This document shows positions 36,517 to 45,458 of a stretch of 64,000 nucleotides of DNA, one piece after another (the stretch's first letter is position 1; the number at the start of each line of letters is the position of its first letter). The stretch is from Aureimonas sp. OT7 (lineage in GTDB: Bacteria; Pseudomonadota; Alphaproteobacteria; Rhizobiales; Rhizobiaceae), in assembly GCF_014844055.1 (NCBI RefSeq), contig NZ_CP062167.1:2371501-2435500 (forward strand), given 5' to 3'. The position numbers were made by a program, and so were the translations under genes. The notes under the pieces were generated by a model, which worked only from the letters and a program-made list of their open reading frames with translations, made no database searches and was not told the DNA's origin.

Positions 36517-37371
36517 TCAGGCGGGTTCGGGGACGCGCCTTGCGTTGCGCCATTGGGCCGGGGTGGGCCGTGGGGCGCGTGCGGACTCTGCCGGGCTGTC
36601 CGGCAGGACCAGCTCTTCCGAGGCAGCGCCGTAAAGCTCTGCCAGGAAGGCATTGGAAAGCGCGGTGGACGGGCCGTCATAGACGATGGCCCCGTCGCGC
36701 ATCGTGATGGTGCGGGGGCAGTAACGCCGCGCGTATTCCACCTGATGCAGCGAGACGAGGACGGTGATCCCCTCGCGCGCGTTGATGTCGGCCAGGACGT
36801 CCATCACGCGGCGCGCGGAAGATGGGTCGAGCGCGGAGATCGGCTCGTCGGCGATCAGGATGCGCGCGCCCTGCATGAGGGTTCGGGCGATGGCGGCGCG
36901 CTGCTGCTGCCCCCCCGACAGGGTGGAGGCGCGCTGCCGGCCCAGATGTCCGATATGCACCCGCTCCAACGCGCTTCGACCCAATGCGCGCTCCGCCTTG
37001 TCGAACAGGCCGAGCGTCCCGCGCCAGCGCGGAATACGCCCGAGGCAGCCGATGAGTACGTTCGTCAGCACCGACAGGCGGCCGACGAGGTTGAATTGCT
37101 GGAAGATCACCGAGATATCGCCGCGCATGTTGCGCGACTGCGTGGACAATCGTCCGCCCTGCTGCGTCGTCCTGCCGAAGACGGTAATCCGGCTTTCGGC
37201 GCCATCACCCTTTTCAAGCCCGGCGATATGGCGGATCAGCGTGCTCTTGCCCGATCCGGAAGCGCCGATCAGGGCAACCATTTCGCCGGGCGCGATCGCC
37301 AGGGAAACGGTATCCAGAGCCTGCGTCGTGCCGAATCGCTTGGACAGGCGCGCGACTTCGATTGCGTGCAT
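36517..37371 (-). CDS. phnC: Phosphonate ABC transporter ATP-binding protein
   Basis: 284-residue ABC ATPase. Walker [10 protein letters not shown] near 37, Q-loop FQQFNL near 91, signature LSGGQQQR near 150 and Walker B ILIADEP near 170, with the switch His in [12 protein letters not shown]. The C-terminus carries an extra 35 residues of low complexity. It energises phosphonate uptake with PhnD and PhnE. The gap to phnL is 43 bases. Confidence 0.93.
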   Translation of the reverse strand: MHAIEVARLSKRFGTTQALDTVSLAIAPGEMVALIGASGSGKSTLIRHIAGLEKGDGAESRITVFGRTTQQGGRLSTQSRNMRGDISVIFQQFNLVGRLSVLTNVLIGCLGRIPRWRGTLGLFDKAERALGRSALERVHIGHLGRQRASTLSGGQQQRAAIARTLMQGARILIADEPISALDPSSARRVMDVLADINAREGITVLVSLHQVEYARRYCPRTITMRDGAIVYDGPSTALSNAFLAELYGAASEELVLPDSPAESARAPRPTPAQWRNARRVPEPA

Positions 37372-37414
37372 GGAAGAATCCTCTTGCTACGGCAGGGAAA
37401 CTGAGGGTTGAGGA

Positions 37415-38182
37415 TCAGGCGGTGATGACGGCGGGATGAACATTCGATGACATGGCCTGGCCGGTCGAAAGCGGCGACGTCCGCGCCGAAAAGCCGGACA
37501 CGTCGACGATGCGCGTGGCCACTGCATCGCGGACCGGCCGGTCGTGGAAAATGCCCAGTATGGCGACGCCACTTCGCATTTTCTCCACGATCATGTCGGT
37601 GACGACATCGCGGTTGGCCGCATCCAGCGATGCCGTCGGCTCATCCAGCAGCAGCACGGGGTGGTCGGTGATGAAACCCCGGGCGATATTGACGCGCTGC
37701 TTCTCGCCACCGGAGAACGTGGCTGGCGGCAGGTCGTACAGGGCGTCCGGCAGGTTCAGCCGCCGCAGCATGGTACGGGCCCGGCCGCGGGCCTCCTCGA
37801 CCAAAACCCCACGTGCAACCAGAGGTTCGGCGACGACATCGACGGCCCCGATACGCGGCAGGGCCCGCAGGAACTGGCTGACATATCCGATCGCGTCGCG
37901 GCGGGCGGCCATGATGGCGCGCGGATCGCCCTGCGCAATGTCCACGACGCCATGCGAGGTTGCGAGGCGGATGGAGCCGGTATCGACGGCGTAATTGCCG
38001 TACACCATCCGCAGGATCGACGACTTTCCGATGCCGGAAGGGCCGCCCAGGACGACGCATTCTCCGGCCGAAACGTCGAATCCGACATTGGCGACGACCG
38101 GCAGCACGATGCCGCCGCGCAGATGCATCACGAAGCTCTTGCCGACGCCGCGGACGCTGAGGGCGGGTTGCTGGAGAGACAT
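37415..38182 (-). CDS. phnL: C-P lyase accessory ABC-type ATPase PhnL
   Basis: 255-residue ABC-type ATPase of the C-P lyase core assembly, not a transporter. Walker A is GGPSGIGKSSIL near 46, PhnL-specific RDAIGYVSQFLRALPRIGAV near 93, signature FSGGEKQR near 157 and Walker B LLLDEPTASLD near 175. A C-terminal tail of about 20 residues follows the fold. It lies two bases after phnK. Confidence 0.92.
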   Translation of the reverse strand: MSLQQPALSVRGVGKSFVMHLRGGIVLPVVANVGFDVSAGECVVLGGPSGIGKSSILRMVYGNYAVDTGSIRLATSHGVVDIAQGDPRAIMAARRDAIGYVSQFLRALPRIGAVDVVAEPLVARGVLVEEARGRARTMLRRLNLPDALYDLPPATFSGGEKQRVNIARGFITDHPVLLLDEPTASLDAANRDVVTDMIVEKMRSGVAILGIFHDRPVRDAVATRIVDVSGFSARTSPLSTGQAMSSNVHPAVITA

Positions 38183-38185
38183 GGG

Positions 38186-38962
38186 TCAGCTTTCCAATAC
38201 GGAGGACACGAGAAGCTGCGTGTAAGGATGGCGGGGATCGTCGAGCACCCGGTCCGTCAACCCGGACTCGACGATCCGTCCGTCCTTCATCACCAGCATG
38301 CGCTGCGACAGGAGACGGGCGACCGCCAGATCGTGGGTGACGATGATGACGGCGAGGCCCAGTTCGGCCACCAGTTGCCGCAGAAGGTCCAGCACCCGGG
38401 CCTGTACGGAAACGTCGAGCCCGCCTGTCGGCTCATCCATGAAGACGAGGCGCGGATGGGTGACGAGGTTGCGGGCGATCTGCAGCCGCTGTCGCATGCC
38501 GCCCGAAAAGGCGGACGGCCGGTCGTCCATCCGCGAGGCGTCGATCTCGACACGCCCGAGCCAGTCCTCGGCGGTGCTGCGCAGTTGCCCGTAATGGCGA
38601 TGGCCGACAGCCATGAGGCGCTCCCCGACATTGGCGCCGGCCGATACCGCCATGCGCAGCCCTTCTGCGGGGTTCTGGTGGACGAATCCCCAGTCCGTGC
38701 GCATCAGCAGGCGGCGCTCCGCCTCTGAAAGGCTCTCGATGTCGGCAAGGCGTCCGTCGCGCAGGCGGTAGAAGACCTTGCCCGCGCTGCGCGGCATGCG
38801 TGCAGAGATGCAGTTGAGCAGCGTCGTCTTGCCGGAGCCCGATTCCCCCACGATCGCAAGGACCTCGCCCGGCCAAAGGTCGAAATCGATATCGGTGCAG
38901 CCGATGAAACTGCCGTATCTTCGCTCGAGTCCGCGCACGGACAGGATGGGTTCCTCGGTCAT
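38186..38962 (-). CDS. phnK: C-P lyase core ABC-type ATPase PhnK
   Basis: 258-residue ABC-type ATPase that docks on the PhnGHIJ core. Walker A GESGSGKTT near 38, FVHQNPAEGLRM near 91 (a PhnK feature), signature FSGGMRQRL near 150 and Walker B LVFMDEPTGGLD near 170, with H-loop VTHDLAV. The start at 38962 overlaps the phnJ stop (ATGA). The longer open frame upstream is a shadow of phnJ. Confidence 0.93.
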   Translation of the reverse strand: MTEEPILSVRGLERRYGSFIGCTDIDFDLWPGEVLAIVGESGSGKTTLLNCISARMPRSAGKVFYRLRDGRLADIESLSEAERRLLMRTDWGFVHQNPAEGLRMAVSAGANVGERLMAVGHRHYGQLRSTAEDWLGRVEIDASRMDDRPSAFSGGMRQRLQIARNLVTHPRLVFMDEPTGGLDVSVQARVLDLLRQLVAELGLAVIIVTHDLAVARLLSQRMLVMKDGRIVESGLTDRVLDDPRHPYTQLLVSSVLES

Positions 38963-39837
38963 TCGGCAGCCTCCGCGATACCGTTGGCCGGCCCGACATG
39001 GCCCGCTGCGATCCGGCTTTCGCAATGGTCGGTATCCGAGCAGACGAACATCCGCCCACCCGTATCGCTGGTCAGGATCTCGTCGAGATACACGCCGGTT
39101 GCGCCGCACAGCGCACATCCGCCGGCGAATTTCTGGACGGTGAAGGGGTGGTCCTCGAAGTCGAGGCTGCGGACGCGCGTGAACGGCGGCAGCGCATAGA
39201 TGCGCTTCTCGCGTCCCGCGCCGAACAGTTGGAGCGCCGGTGACATGTGCATTTTGGGATTATCGAATTTCGGGATGGGCGAGGGGTCCATCACGTAGCG
39301 CCCCTCGACATGAACGGGGTAGGCATAGGTGGTGGCGATATCGCCGTGGCGGGCGATATCCTCGTACAGCTTCACATGCATGAGGCCGTATTCTTCCAGG
39401 GCATGAAGCTTGCGTGTTTCGGTTTCCCGAGGCTCGAGAAAGCGCAACGGTTCGGGAATGGGCACCTGGTAGACGATCGTCTGCCCGGCCTTCAGCGGCG
39501 CCTCGGGTATGCGGTGACGCGTCTGGATTATGGACGCCTCCGCGGTGCGCGTCGTGGTGGCGACGCCGGCGGTGCGCTCGAAGAAGGCACGTATGGAGAC
39601 GGCGTTGGTGGTGTCGTCGGCACCCTGGTCGATGACCTTCAGCCGATCGTCCGGACCCAGGATCGCCGCCGTCACCTGCACGCCGCCGGTGCCCCAGCCG
39701 TAGGGCATCGGCATTTCTCGCGCGGCGAACGGTACCTGGTAGCCGGGAATGGCGATGGCCTTCAGCAGGGCGCGGCGGATCATCCGCTTCGTCTGCTCGT
39801 CCAGATAGGCGAAGTTGTATTGCGGCAGCACGCTCAT
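38959..39837 (-). CDS. phnJ: Alpha-D-ribose 1-methylphosphonate 5-phosphate C-P lyase
   Basis: 292-residue radical-SAM enzyme that breaks the carbon-phosphorus bond. The glycyl radical Gly32 (AIPGYQVPF) and the cysteines Cys241, Cys244, Cys266 (4Fe-4S cluster) and Cys272 (thiyl radical) fall at exactly the numbering known for E. coli PhnJ, in GGCALCGATG and VCSDTDHCESR. All catalytic residues are present. Its start overlaps phnI and its stop overlaps phnK, as expected for a stoichiometric complex. Confidence 0.96.
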   Translation of the reverse strand: MSVLPQYNFAYLDEQTKRMIRRALLKAIAIPGYQVPFAAREMPMPYGWGTGGVQVTAAILGPDDRLKVIDQGADDTTNAVSIRAFFERTAGVATTTRTAEASIIQTRHRIPEAPLKAGQTIVYQVPIPEPLRFLEPRETETRKLHALEEYGLMHVKLYEDIARHGDIATTYAYPVHVEGRYVMDPSPIPKFDNPKMHMSPALQLFGAGREKRIYALPPFTRVRSLDFEDHPFTVQKFAGGCALCGATGVYLDEILTSDTGGRMFVCSDTDHCESRIAAGHVGPANGIAEAAE

Positions 39838-40910
39838 TCCGCGGCCTCCCGATCCTGTTCCCGAAGGCGGCGCAGAAGTTCCAGCTCGGCCTGGAAGTCG
39901 ACGTAATGGGGTAGCTTGAGATGTTCGACGAAGCCGGTCGCCTGGATGTTGTCCAGGTGCTCCATCACGAACTCCTCGTCCTGCGCCGGGGCCTTGCGGT
40001 CTTCCTCGAACTCATCCGCGCGCAAGGCGCGGTCCACAAGGCTCATGGACATGGCCTTGCGCTCCGACTGGCCGAAGGCGAGACCATATCCCCGCGTGAA
40101 GCGCGGCTTCCCGCCATCGGCGCCCTTGAACTGCGACACCATCTGGCATTCGGTCACACGAACCTCACCGATTGCGACGGCGAAACCAAATTCCGGCAAA
40201 TCCACCTCGACGGTCGCGAAGCCGATGCGCACCTCGCCTACGAAGGGGTGCGTGCGGCCATAGCCGCGTTGCGTGGAGTAGCCGAGAGCGAGCAGGAACC
40301 CTTCGTCGCCCCGCGCCAGTGCCTGCAGGCGCCGGTCCCGCGTCAGGGGAAACGCCATCGCCTCGCGGGTGATGTCGCCGGGCGCCGCGTCGCCCGGCGG
40401 CCCGTCCGGCTCGATCAATCCGTCGGCGCCGAGAAGGTCGGTAACGCGCGAGAACGTCTCGTCATCGTTGGGCTGGCGCGTTTCCGGGGGCGGCACGGGT
40501 GCATCGGATGCCATCTCCGGATCGATCAAGCGATGGGTGTAGTCGAAGGTCGGGCCCAATATCTGTCCGCCCGGAATATCCTTGAAGGTGGCGGATACGC
40601 GGCGTTCTATGCGCATGGACGCAGTATCGAGTGGACATGCTGCGGCGAGGCGCGGCAGCGTCGTGCGATAGGCGCGCATGAGGAAGATCGCCTCGATCAG
40701 GTCGCCGCGCGATTGCCGCACGGCCATCGCCGCCAACTCGGGGTCGTAGAGCGAGCCTTCGGCCATGACCCTGTCGACGGCGAGCGACAACTGGCCTGCG
40801 ATCTGCTCCAACGTCAGGGCAGGTATGCCGGCATCGCCGCGCCGACGCGCAGCCATCAGCCGGTGGGCGTTGCGGATGGAGGCTTCGCCTCCCTTGACGG
40901 CGACGTACAT
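39834..40910 (-). CDS. phnI: C-P lyase core subunit, purine ribonucleosyltransferase
   Basis: 358-residue core subunit that, with PhnGHL, links MgATP ribose to the phosphonate. It begins MYVAVKGGEASIRNAHRLM, a PhnI hallmark, and contains ALGYSTQRGYGRTHPFVGEV near 220 and HYVDFQAELELLRRLRE at the C-terminus. ATG at 40910 overlaps the phnH stop. The long in-frame extension upstream of it is an artefact of the phnH region. Confidence 0.94.
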   Translation of the reverse strand: MYVAVKGGEASIRNAHRLMAARRRGDAGIPALTLEQIAGQLSLAVDRVMAEGSLYDPELAAMAVRQSRGDLIEAIFLMRAYRTTLPRLAAACPLDTASMRIERRVSATFKDIPGGQILGPTFDYTHRLIDPEMASDAPVPPPETRQPNDDETFSRVTDLLGADGLIEPDGPPGDAAPGDITREAMAFPLTRDRRLQALARGDEGFLLALGYSTQRGYGRTHPFVGEVRIGFATVEVDLPEFGFAVAIGEVRVTECQMVSQFKGADGGKPRFTRGYGLAFGQSERKAMSMSLVDRALRADEFEEDRKAPAQDEEFVMEHLDNIQATGFVEHLKLPHYVDFQAELELLRRLREQDREAAE

Positions 40911-41509
40911 CAGGCCACCTCGCGGATACGGGTTGTGCGGGGCAGGGCCATGGCTTGCGACCCACAGACGAGGATGAGATCGAAGCCCAGTGGAAACAGG
41001 CTGCGATTGGCCGCCATTGCGGCAACGAAGCCGGGCGGCAGCCCGGCGATGCGCACACGCCGGCTCGTTTCGATGCCGGGTCCCGCGAGGTCCAGCGTGG
41101 CGCCCTCGTCGAAAGCCTCGACGGCCAGGAGCACGGTGGACGAACGGTCCGGATAGTCCGCCGTGCCGATGGCGAAGTCGCCGAACGAAAAGGTCAGGCC
41201 GCAGGGAAAGCAGGCAAAGCTGGCCATGGCCGCAGTCGACGCAAGCGGTGCCCCGGTGTGGAAGGCCAGCCATGCTGCGGCGTCAGCCTGGATGTCGGCG
41301 TGGAAGAAGACCGGCGTTTCATGGTCGCACAGAGTTGCCAGCAGCGCCGCCATGGCAGGTGGAAGGCCCGGCCCATAGGCCATCCCATCCAGGCAAACGC
41401 CGGTCCCCGGCTGGGCGAAAGCATCCATGATGCGCCGGAAAACCGATTGCGCGTCATAAACCGGACTACGAAAGCCGCCATCGTGGATAGTGTCGGCAAG
41501 GGGCGTCAT
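40910..41509 (-). CDS. phnH: C-P lyase core subunit PhnH
   Basis: 199-residue core subunit that forms the symmetric base of the PhnGHIJ complex. Recognisable stretches are FRRIMDAFAQPGTG near 24, LCDHETPVFFH near 60 and RIAGLPPGFVAAMAANRSLF PLG in the C-terminal third. Both ends overlap neighbours by ATGA (phnG upstream, phnI downstream), supporting co-translation. Confidence 0.92.
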   Translation of the reverse strand: MTPLADTIHDGGFRSPVYDAQSVFRRIMDAFAQPGTGVCLDGMAYGPGLPPAMAALLATLCDHETPVFFHADIQADAAAWLAFHTGAPLASTAAMASFACFPCGLTFSFGDFAIGTADYPDRSSTVLLAVEAFDEGATLDLAGPGIETSRRVRIAGLPPGFVAAMAANRSLFPLGFDLILVCGSQAMALPRTTRIREVA

Positions 41510-41964
41510 TCGTCGTCTCCGCGAACCATTGTGAAGAAATCGACCCGGGTCGCCTCCGCCTCCGACCGCTCGTTGCGCACAAGGGCCCGGCGCGCGTCGA
41601 TGGCGGGATCTATCAATCGGGCCTCGACGGCCTCACGATAGGCGTGCGTCTGCCAGAGGGCGTCCACATGCGCCGCCCTCGTGCTGCGCTCCGCATGCCG
41701 GCCCAGCAGCATGGAATGCCCGACCGTTCCGTCCGCCAGGCGCACCGAAGCACGGGTGACGCTGGCTTCGCCGAGGTTGAAAGCGGCGCCGGCGCCACCG
41801 ATCCGCCCACGCAGCATCACCGAGCCGATCTCCGGCCCGCGCAGCGTCTGCGCGCATGGCATGTCGGCCGACAGCGCCTCATAGAGCTGGTCGAACCGAT
41901 CGGGCGGACAAAGGGCGATCGCATCCAGCGCGCGCTTTCTCCGGCTTGTCTCGTCACTCTGCAT
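41506..41964 (-). CDS. phnG: C-P lyase core subunit PhnG
   Basis: 152-residue first subunit of the C-P lyase core. Family markers are LRGPEIGSVMLRGRIGG near 42, FNLGEASVTRASVRL near 63 and GHSMLLGRHAERSTRAAHVD near 80. Two adjacent ATGs exist, at 41970 and 41964. I prefer 41964 because GGAG lies seven bases before it, while for 41970 the SD would be only one base away. It opens the phnGHIJKLCDE-DUF1045-MN operon. Confidence 0.92.
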   Translation of the reverse strand: MQSDETSRRKRALDAIALCPPDRFDQLYEALSADMPCAQTLRGPEIGSVMLRGRIGGAGAAFNLGEASVTRASVRLADGTVGHSMLLGRHAERSTRAAHVDALWQTHAYREAVEARLIDPAIDARRALVRNERSEAEATRVDFFTMVRGDDE

Positions 41965-41985
41965 GTCCATTCTCCAAACATGTCT

Positions 41986-42001
41986 ACTTGTGTATACAAG
42001 T
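41986..42001. promoter_or_regulatory. Palindrome between phnG and phnF (candidate PhnF operator)
   Basis: ACTTGTGTATACAAGT is a perfect inverted repeat (ACTTGT-GTAT-ACAAGT), centred 30 bases upstream of phnG and 70 bases upstream of phnF. HutC-type GntR regulators such as PhnF bind sites of this size with a TGT/ACA core. It is the only strong dyad in this divergent intergenic region. Confidence 0.6.
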
Positions 42002-42064
42002 GACACTCTGTATCTTCTGAATACGCCATGGCCGATGACGGCTTGATGACACCGGAGGTTTTGT

Positions 42065-42784
42065 TTGGAGCGGCAGGATGGATTGGCGCGCTGGCGCTGG
42101 GTCGCCGACCGGATCGAAGAGGCGATCCGCAATGGGGAGTTCGCCGGGAAGCTTCCGGGCGAGGTTGCCCTGGCCGAAAAATACGGCGTCAACCGCCACA
42201 CCGTACGACGGGGCATCGCCGCTCTCGGCCAGGCCGGCTGGCTTCGGACCGAGCGCGGCAAGGGCACCAGCGTCGTGCGTCTGGAAGAGGCGAAAATCCC
42301 CTATCCGATCGGCACGCGAACGCGCTTCTCGGAGAATATGGGGCGGTTGTCACGCAAGGTCGGGGGTCGGCTGATTCGCGCGGAAAGGGTGCAGGACGCG
42401 TCTTTGGCCGCAGTGCTCGGCTTGCCGCCATCGGCGGTCCTGCATCGCCTGGAATGCCTGTCGGTGGTGGATGGCGTGCCGCTTTCCCTGGCGACGAACT
42501 GGTTGTCGGCCAAGGACTATCCCGGCATCGTGCACGCTTACGCCGAAAGCGGCTCCATCACGCAGGCCCTGTCGAGCGAAGGGCTGGTCGACTATGTGCG
42601 TTCGGAGACACGCGTTACCGCCGAGCCGGCCGGACCGGACGACGGGGAATTGCTGCACTGCGCATCGCAGGCAATACTCCTGATTACCCGTTCGATCGAC
42701 TCGACGCCGGAGGGCAAGCCGGTCCAGATCGTTCGTACCCGTTTTCCGGCCGACCGCATGGAACTCGTTTTCGGCCCATCCTAA
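42065..42784 (+). CDS. phnF: Phosphonate metabolism transcriptional regulator PhnF (GntR/HutC)
   Basis: 239-residue GntR regulator. The winged helix covers about 10-75 (GKLPGEVALAEKYGVNRHTVRRG) and the UTRA/HutC ligand domain the rest, with LHRLECLSVVDGVPLSLATNW near 130. The start is TTG at 42065, supported by GGAGG six bases upstream; no ATG precedes the helix-turn-helix in frame. It is divergent from phnG, and probably represses the phn operon in the absence of phosphonates or under high phosphate. Confidence 0.9.
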   Translation: MERQDGLARWRWVADRIEEAIRNGEFAGKLPGEVALAEKYGVNRHTVRRGIAALGQAGWLRTERGKGTSVVRLEEAKIPYPIGTRTRFSENMGRLSRKVGGRLIRAERVQDASLAAVLGLPPSAVLHRLECLSVVDGVPLSLATNWLSAKDYPGIVHAYAESGSITQALSSEGLVDYVRSETRVTAEPAGPDDGELLHCASQAILLITRSIDSTPEGKPVQIVRTRFPADRMELVFGPS

Positions 42785-42812
42785 GCTTTTTTCCGCAGCG
42801 CGAGGAAACCCC

Positions 42813-44105
42813 ATGAGCTTCGATCTCGTCATCCGCAACGCAACCCTGCCGGACGGACGGCGCGGCATCGACATCGCGGTCCGCAATGGTCGGATCGAGG
42901 CCGTCGAAGCAGGCGTGGACGGCGAGGCGGGGGAGGTGGTCGATGCGGGAGGACATCTGGTCTCGCCGCCCTTCGTGGACATCCATTTCCACATGGACGC
43001 GACGTTGTCGCTTGGCATTCCGCGCCTGAACCGCAGCGGGACGCTTCTGGAAGGCATCCAGCTATGGGGGGAGTTGAAGCCGCTGTTGACCAGGGACGCG
43101 GTCGTGGAGCGGGCCATGCGCTATTGCGATCTTGCGGTTTCGCAGGGGCTGCTTGCGGTCCGCAGCCATGTCGACGTGTGCGATGACAGGCTGGTCGGTG
43201 TGGAGGCGCTGCTCGAAGTCAGGGATGCGGTCCGCGACTATCTGGACCTGCAACTCGTGGCTTTTCCCCAGGACGGCCTGTTCCGCAATCCGAATGCGGA
43301 AGCAAACCTGTTGCGTGCGCTGGACATGGGCGTGGACGTCGTTGGCGGCATCCCGCATTTCGAGCGGACCATGGAGGCCGGCGCCCGGTCGGTCACGCGG
43401 CTCTGCGAGATCGCCGCGGAGCGGGGCCTGATGGTGGACCTGCATTGCGACGAGACGGACGACCCGATGTCCCGTCATATCGAGACGCTGGCGGCCGAGA
43501 CCGTGCGCCTCGGACTCCAGGGCAGGGTGGCCGGTTCGCACCTGACCTCCATGCATTCGATGGACAATTACTACGCCTCCAAACTGCTTCCCTTGATCGC
43601 GGAGGCGCAAATCCATTGCGTGCCGAACCCGGTAGCCAATATCGTGCTGCAAGGCCGGCACGACACCTATCCGAAGCGACGGGGCATGATGCGCGTGCCG
43701 GAGTTGTGGGCGCTGGGCGTCAATGTCGCTTTCGGACAGGATAGCTGCATGGACCCATGGTACTCGATGGGCAATGCCGACATGCTGGATGTCGCGCATA
43801 TGGCGGTCCATACCGGGCACCTGACCAGCCGCGACGCCGTCACGAGGTGCTTCGATGCGGTGACACGCGCCGGGGCAGCCGCCTTCGGGCTGGAATCCTA
43901 CGGGCTGGAGAAGGGGTGCCACGCCGATCTGGTGATGCTGGATGCGGCGGACGCCATAGAGGCGGTGCGCCTTCGCAGCCCGCGACTGCGCGTTTACCGG
44001 CGGGGCAGGCTGGTCAGCCGGGCCGAGCCGCGCCGCGCCGAGTTGAGCCTGCCGGGCCGACCCGCCATAGTGGCGCCCTCCGCCTACGCACCGCCGCTGG
44101 GCTGA
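42813..44105 (+). CDS. Cytosine-deaminase-like amidohydrolase
   Basis: 430-residue metal-dependent amidohydrolase of the CodA branch. Metal-binding residues are expected in FVDIHFHMDATLSLG near 54, the VDLHCDETDD region near 210, GSHLTSMHSMDN near 244 and FGQDSCMDPWYSMGNADML near 310, which parallels the CodA segment FGHDD. It probably deaminates or hydrolyses a cyclic amidine or amide; the exact substrate is not readable. It starts 28 bases after phnF with AGGA upstream, so the two are probably cotranscribed, unusually linking it to phosphonate control. Confidence 0.8.
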   Translation: MSFDLVIRNATLPDGRRGIDIAVRNGRIEAVEAGVDGEAGEVVDAGGHLVSPPFVDIHFHMDATLSLGIPRLNRSGTLLEGIQLWGELKPLLTRDAVVERAMRYCDLAVSQGLLAVRSHVDVCDDRLVGVEALLEVRDAVRDYLDLQLVAFPQDGLFRNPNAEANLLRALDMGVDVVGGIPHFERTMEAGARSVTRLCEIAAERGLMVDLHCDETDDPMSRHIETLAAETVRLGLQGRVAGSHLTSMHSMDNYYASKLLPLIAEAQIHCVPNPVANIVLQGRHDTYPKRRGMMRVPELWALGVNVAFGQDSCMDPWYSMGNADMLDVAHMAVHTGHLTSRDAVTRCFDAVTRAGAAAFGLESYGLEKGCHADLVMLDAADAIEAVRLRSPRLRVYRRGRLVSRAEPRRAELSLPGRPAIVAPSAYAPPLG

Positions 44106-44109
44106 GCGT

Positions 44110-44565
44110 TCAAGCGTTCAATTGCCACAAGGCGCCATTAAGCAGGCTGGCAAAGGCCACCCACGCGACATACGGCACGAAGCACCAGGCGGCACGGCGC
44201 TCCACCGTCCACGCACGGACGGTGAAGGCCCCGGCTGCGGCCAGCATGCCAAGGGCAATCCCGAGAGCCGGCCCCAAAAGGTTTGCGCCGAAGAAGACCG
44301 GTGTCCATACGAAGTTCAGGCCCATCTGCAGGAACCATAGCGTCAGCGCCGGTCGATCCCGCTTGCGCCAGACGAGCCATCCGGCGATGCCGATGAGGAC
44401 ATAGAGCAATGTCCAGACCGGTGCGAAAATCCAGTTGGGTGGGTTGAACCACGGCTTCTGAAGGCCCTCATACCACGCGCCGGGAACGTTGTTCGCGCCG
44501 ATCAGGAGCCCGCCGCCCACGGCGATCAGCAGGAAGATACAAAGGGAAACGTATCTGGGAGTCAT
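44110..44565 (-). CDS. tspO: TspO/MBR family tryptophan-rich sensory protein
   Basis: 151-residue, five-helix membrane protein of the TspO (peripheral benzodiazepine receptor) family, which binds porphyrins. It has the typical WYEGLQKPWFNPPNWIFAPVWTLLYVLIGIA segment in pieces near 30-60, FLQMGLNFVWTPVFF near 82, and a C-terminal YVAWVAFASLLNGALWQLN. In alphaproteobacteria TspO affects tetrapyrrole metabolism and oxygen- or stress-dependent gene control. It is convergent with the amidohydrolase (four bases between stops). Confidence 0.93.
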   Translation of the reverse strand: MTPRYVSLCIFLLIAVGGGLLIGANNVPGAWYEGLQKPWFNPPNWIFAPVWTLLYVLIGIAGWLVWRKRDRPALTLWFLQMGLNFVWTPVFFGANLLGPALGIALGMLAAAGAFTVRAWTVERRAAWCFVPYVAWVAFASLLNGALWQLNA

Positions 44566-44639
44566 CGGCCACCTAACTCTGTGCAACCCGGAATATCGCT
44601 GTGTCGTTTGTTCGGGACCAGGAAGAAAGAGGCGCTCCC

Positions 44640-45458
44640 GTGACGAATTGCAAGATCGCCGACAGGCCGCTTCTCGTCCTGCTTCACGCCTTCGGCTCGA
44701 GTCGCAATGCGTGGAACGAGATCGCACCGCATTTCGAAGAGGTATTCGATGTCTTCGCGCCCGACCTGCCGGGCTTCGGAAGCGCGGCCGACCAGGGCGC
44801 GCGCAGCGTCGAAGACACTGTCACCGCGCTGGCCGGTGAGATCGCCGACCGTGTGGGCCCCAAAGGATGGATCGCAGCCGGGCACAGCATGGGCGGCAAG
44901 TTTGCCACCATCCTCGCATCCGGAAGGACAGGCGGGCTGTCGCCGGCACGCGGCGTTCTGCTTCTGGCAGGGTCGCCCCCCTCGCCGGAGCCGATGGGCG
45001 AAGACAGGAGGGCCGAAATGATCGGCTGGGCCCGGGATGGACGGATCGACGAAAGCGAAGCCTCCGCGTTCGTTTCGGCCAATACCGGCTCGCCCTTGCC
45101 GACCGAGGCGGCAAGGCTTGCCGTGGCGGACGTCATGGCAAGCTCGGCCGACGCATGGACGGCATGGCTGGAAACCGGCAGCAGGGAGGACTGGTCGGGA
45201 AGGGTCGGCGGGCTCGATATGCCCTGCGCGATCCTCGTCGGCTCTGAAGATGGCGATCTCGGTGAAGCCGGCCAGAGGGCGACGAACATGACCGTCTATG
45301 ACGATGCCGAACTGTCGGTAGAGGCGGGCTGCGGCCATCTGCTGCCGCTTGAACGGCCCGCCGCCGTGGTGGCCGCCCTGTCGGCACTTCAGCGCCGCGC
45401 CGACATGGCGGGGGCCCCGATCGCATCGGACGGGTCCGTCGGCGCCCGTTCAGCATAG
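44640..45458 (+). CDS. Alpha/beta-fold hydrolase
   Basis: 272-residue serine hydrolase with the fold of haloalkane dehalogenase/esterase relatives. Oxyanion region LLVLLHAFGSSRNAW is near 13, nucleophile elbow AAGHSMGGKFA near 83, the acid in ILVGSEDGDLG near 203 and the catalytic His in GCGHLLPLERP near 236. I prefer GTG at 44640 (AGAGG upstream); GTG at 44601 is an alternative adding 13 residues. Its 3' end overlaps the convergent transporter gene by 70 bases. The substrate is unknown. Confidence 0.8.
   Translation: MTNCKIADRPLLVLLHAFGSSRNAWNEIAPHFEEVFDVFAPDLPGFGSAADQGARSVEDTVTALAGEIADRVGPKGWIAAGHSMGGKFATILASGRTGGLSPARGVLLLAGSPPSPEPMGEDRRAEMIGWARDGRIDESEASAFVSANTGSPLPTEAARLAVADVMASSADAWTAWLETGSREDWSGRVGGLDMPCAILVGSEDGDLGEAGQRATNMTVYDDAELSVEAGCGHLLPLERPAAVVAALSALQRRADMAGAPIASDGSVGARSA

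Noticed and set aside
41971..42064. Pho box between phnG and phnF
   Set aside because: CTGTATC and CTGAATA occur but at the wrong spacing and with poor match to CTGTCAT repeats.
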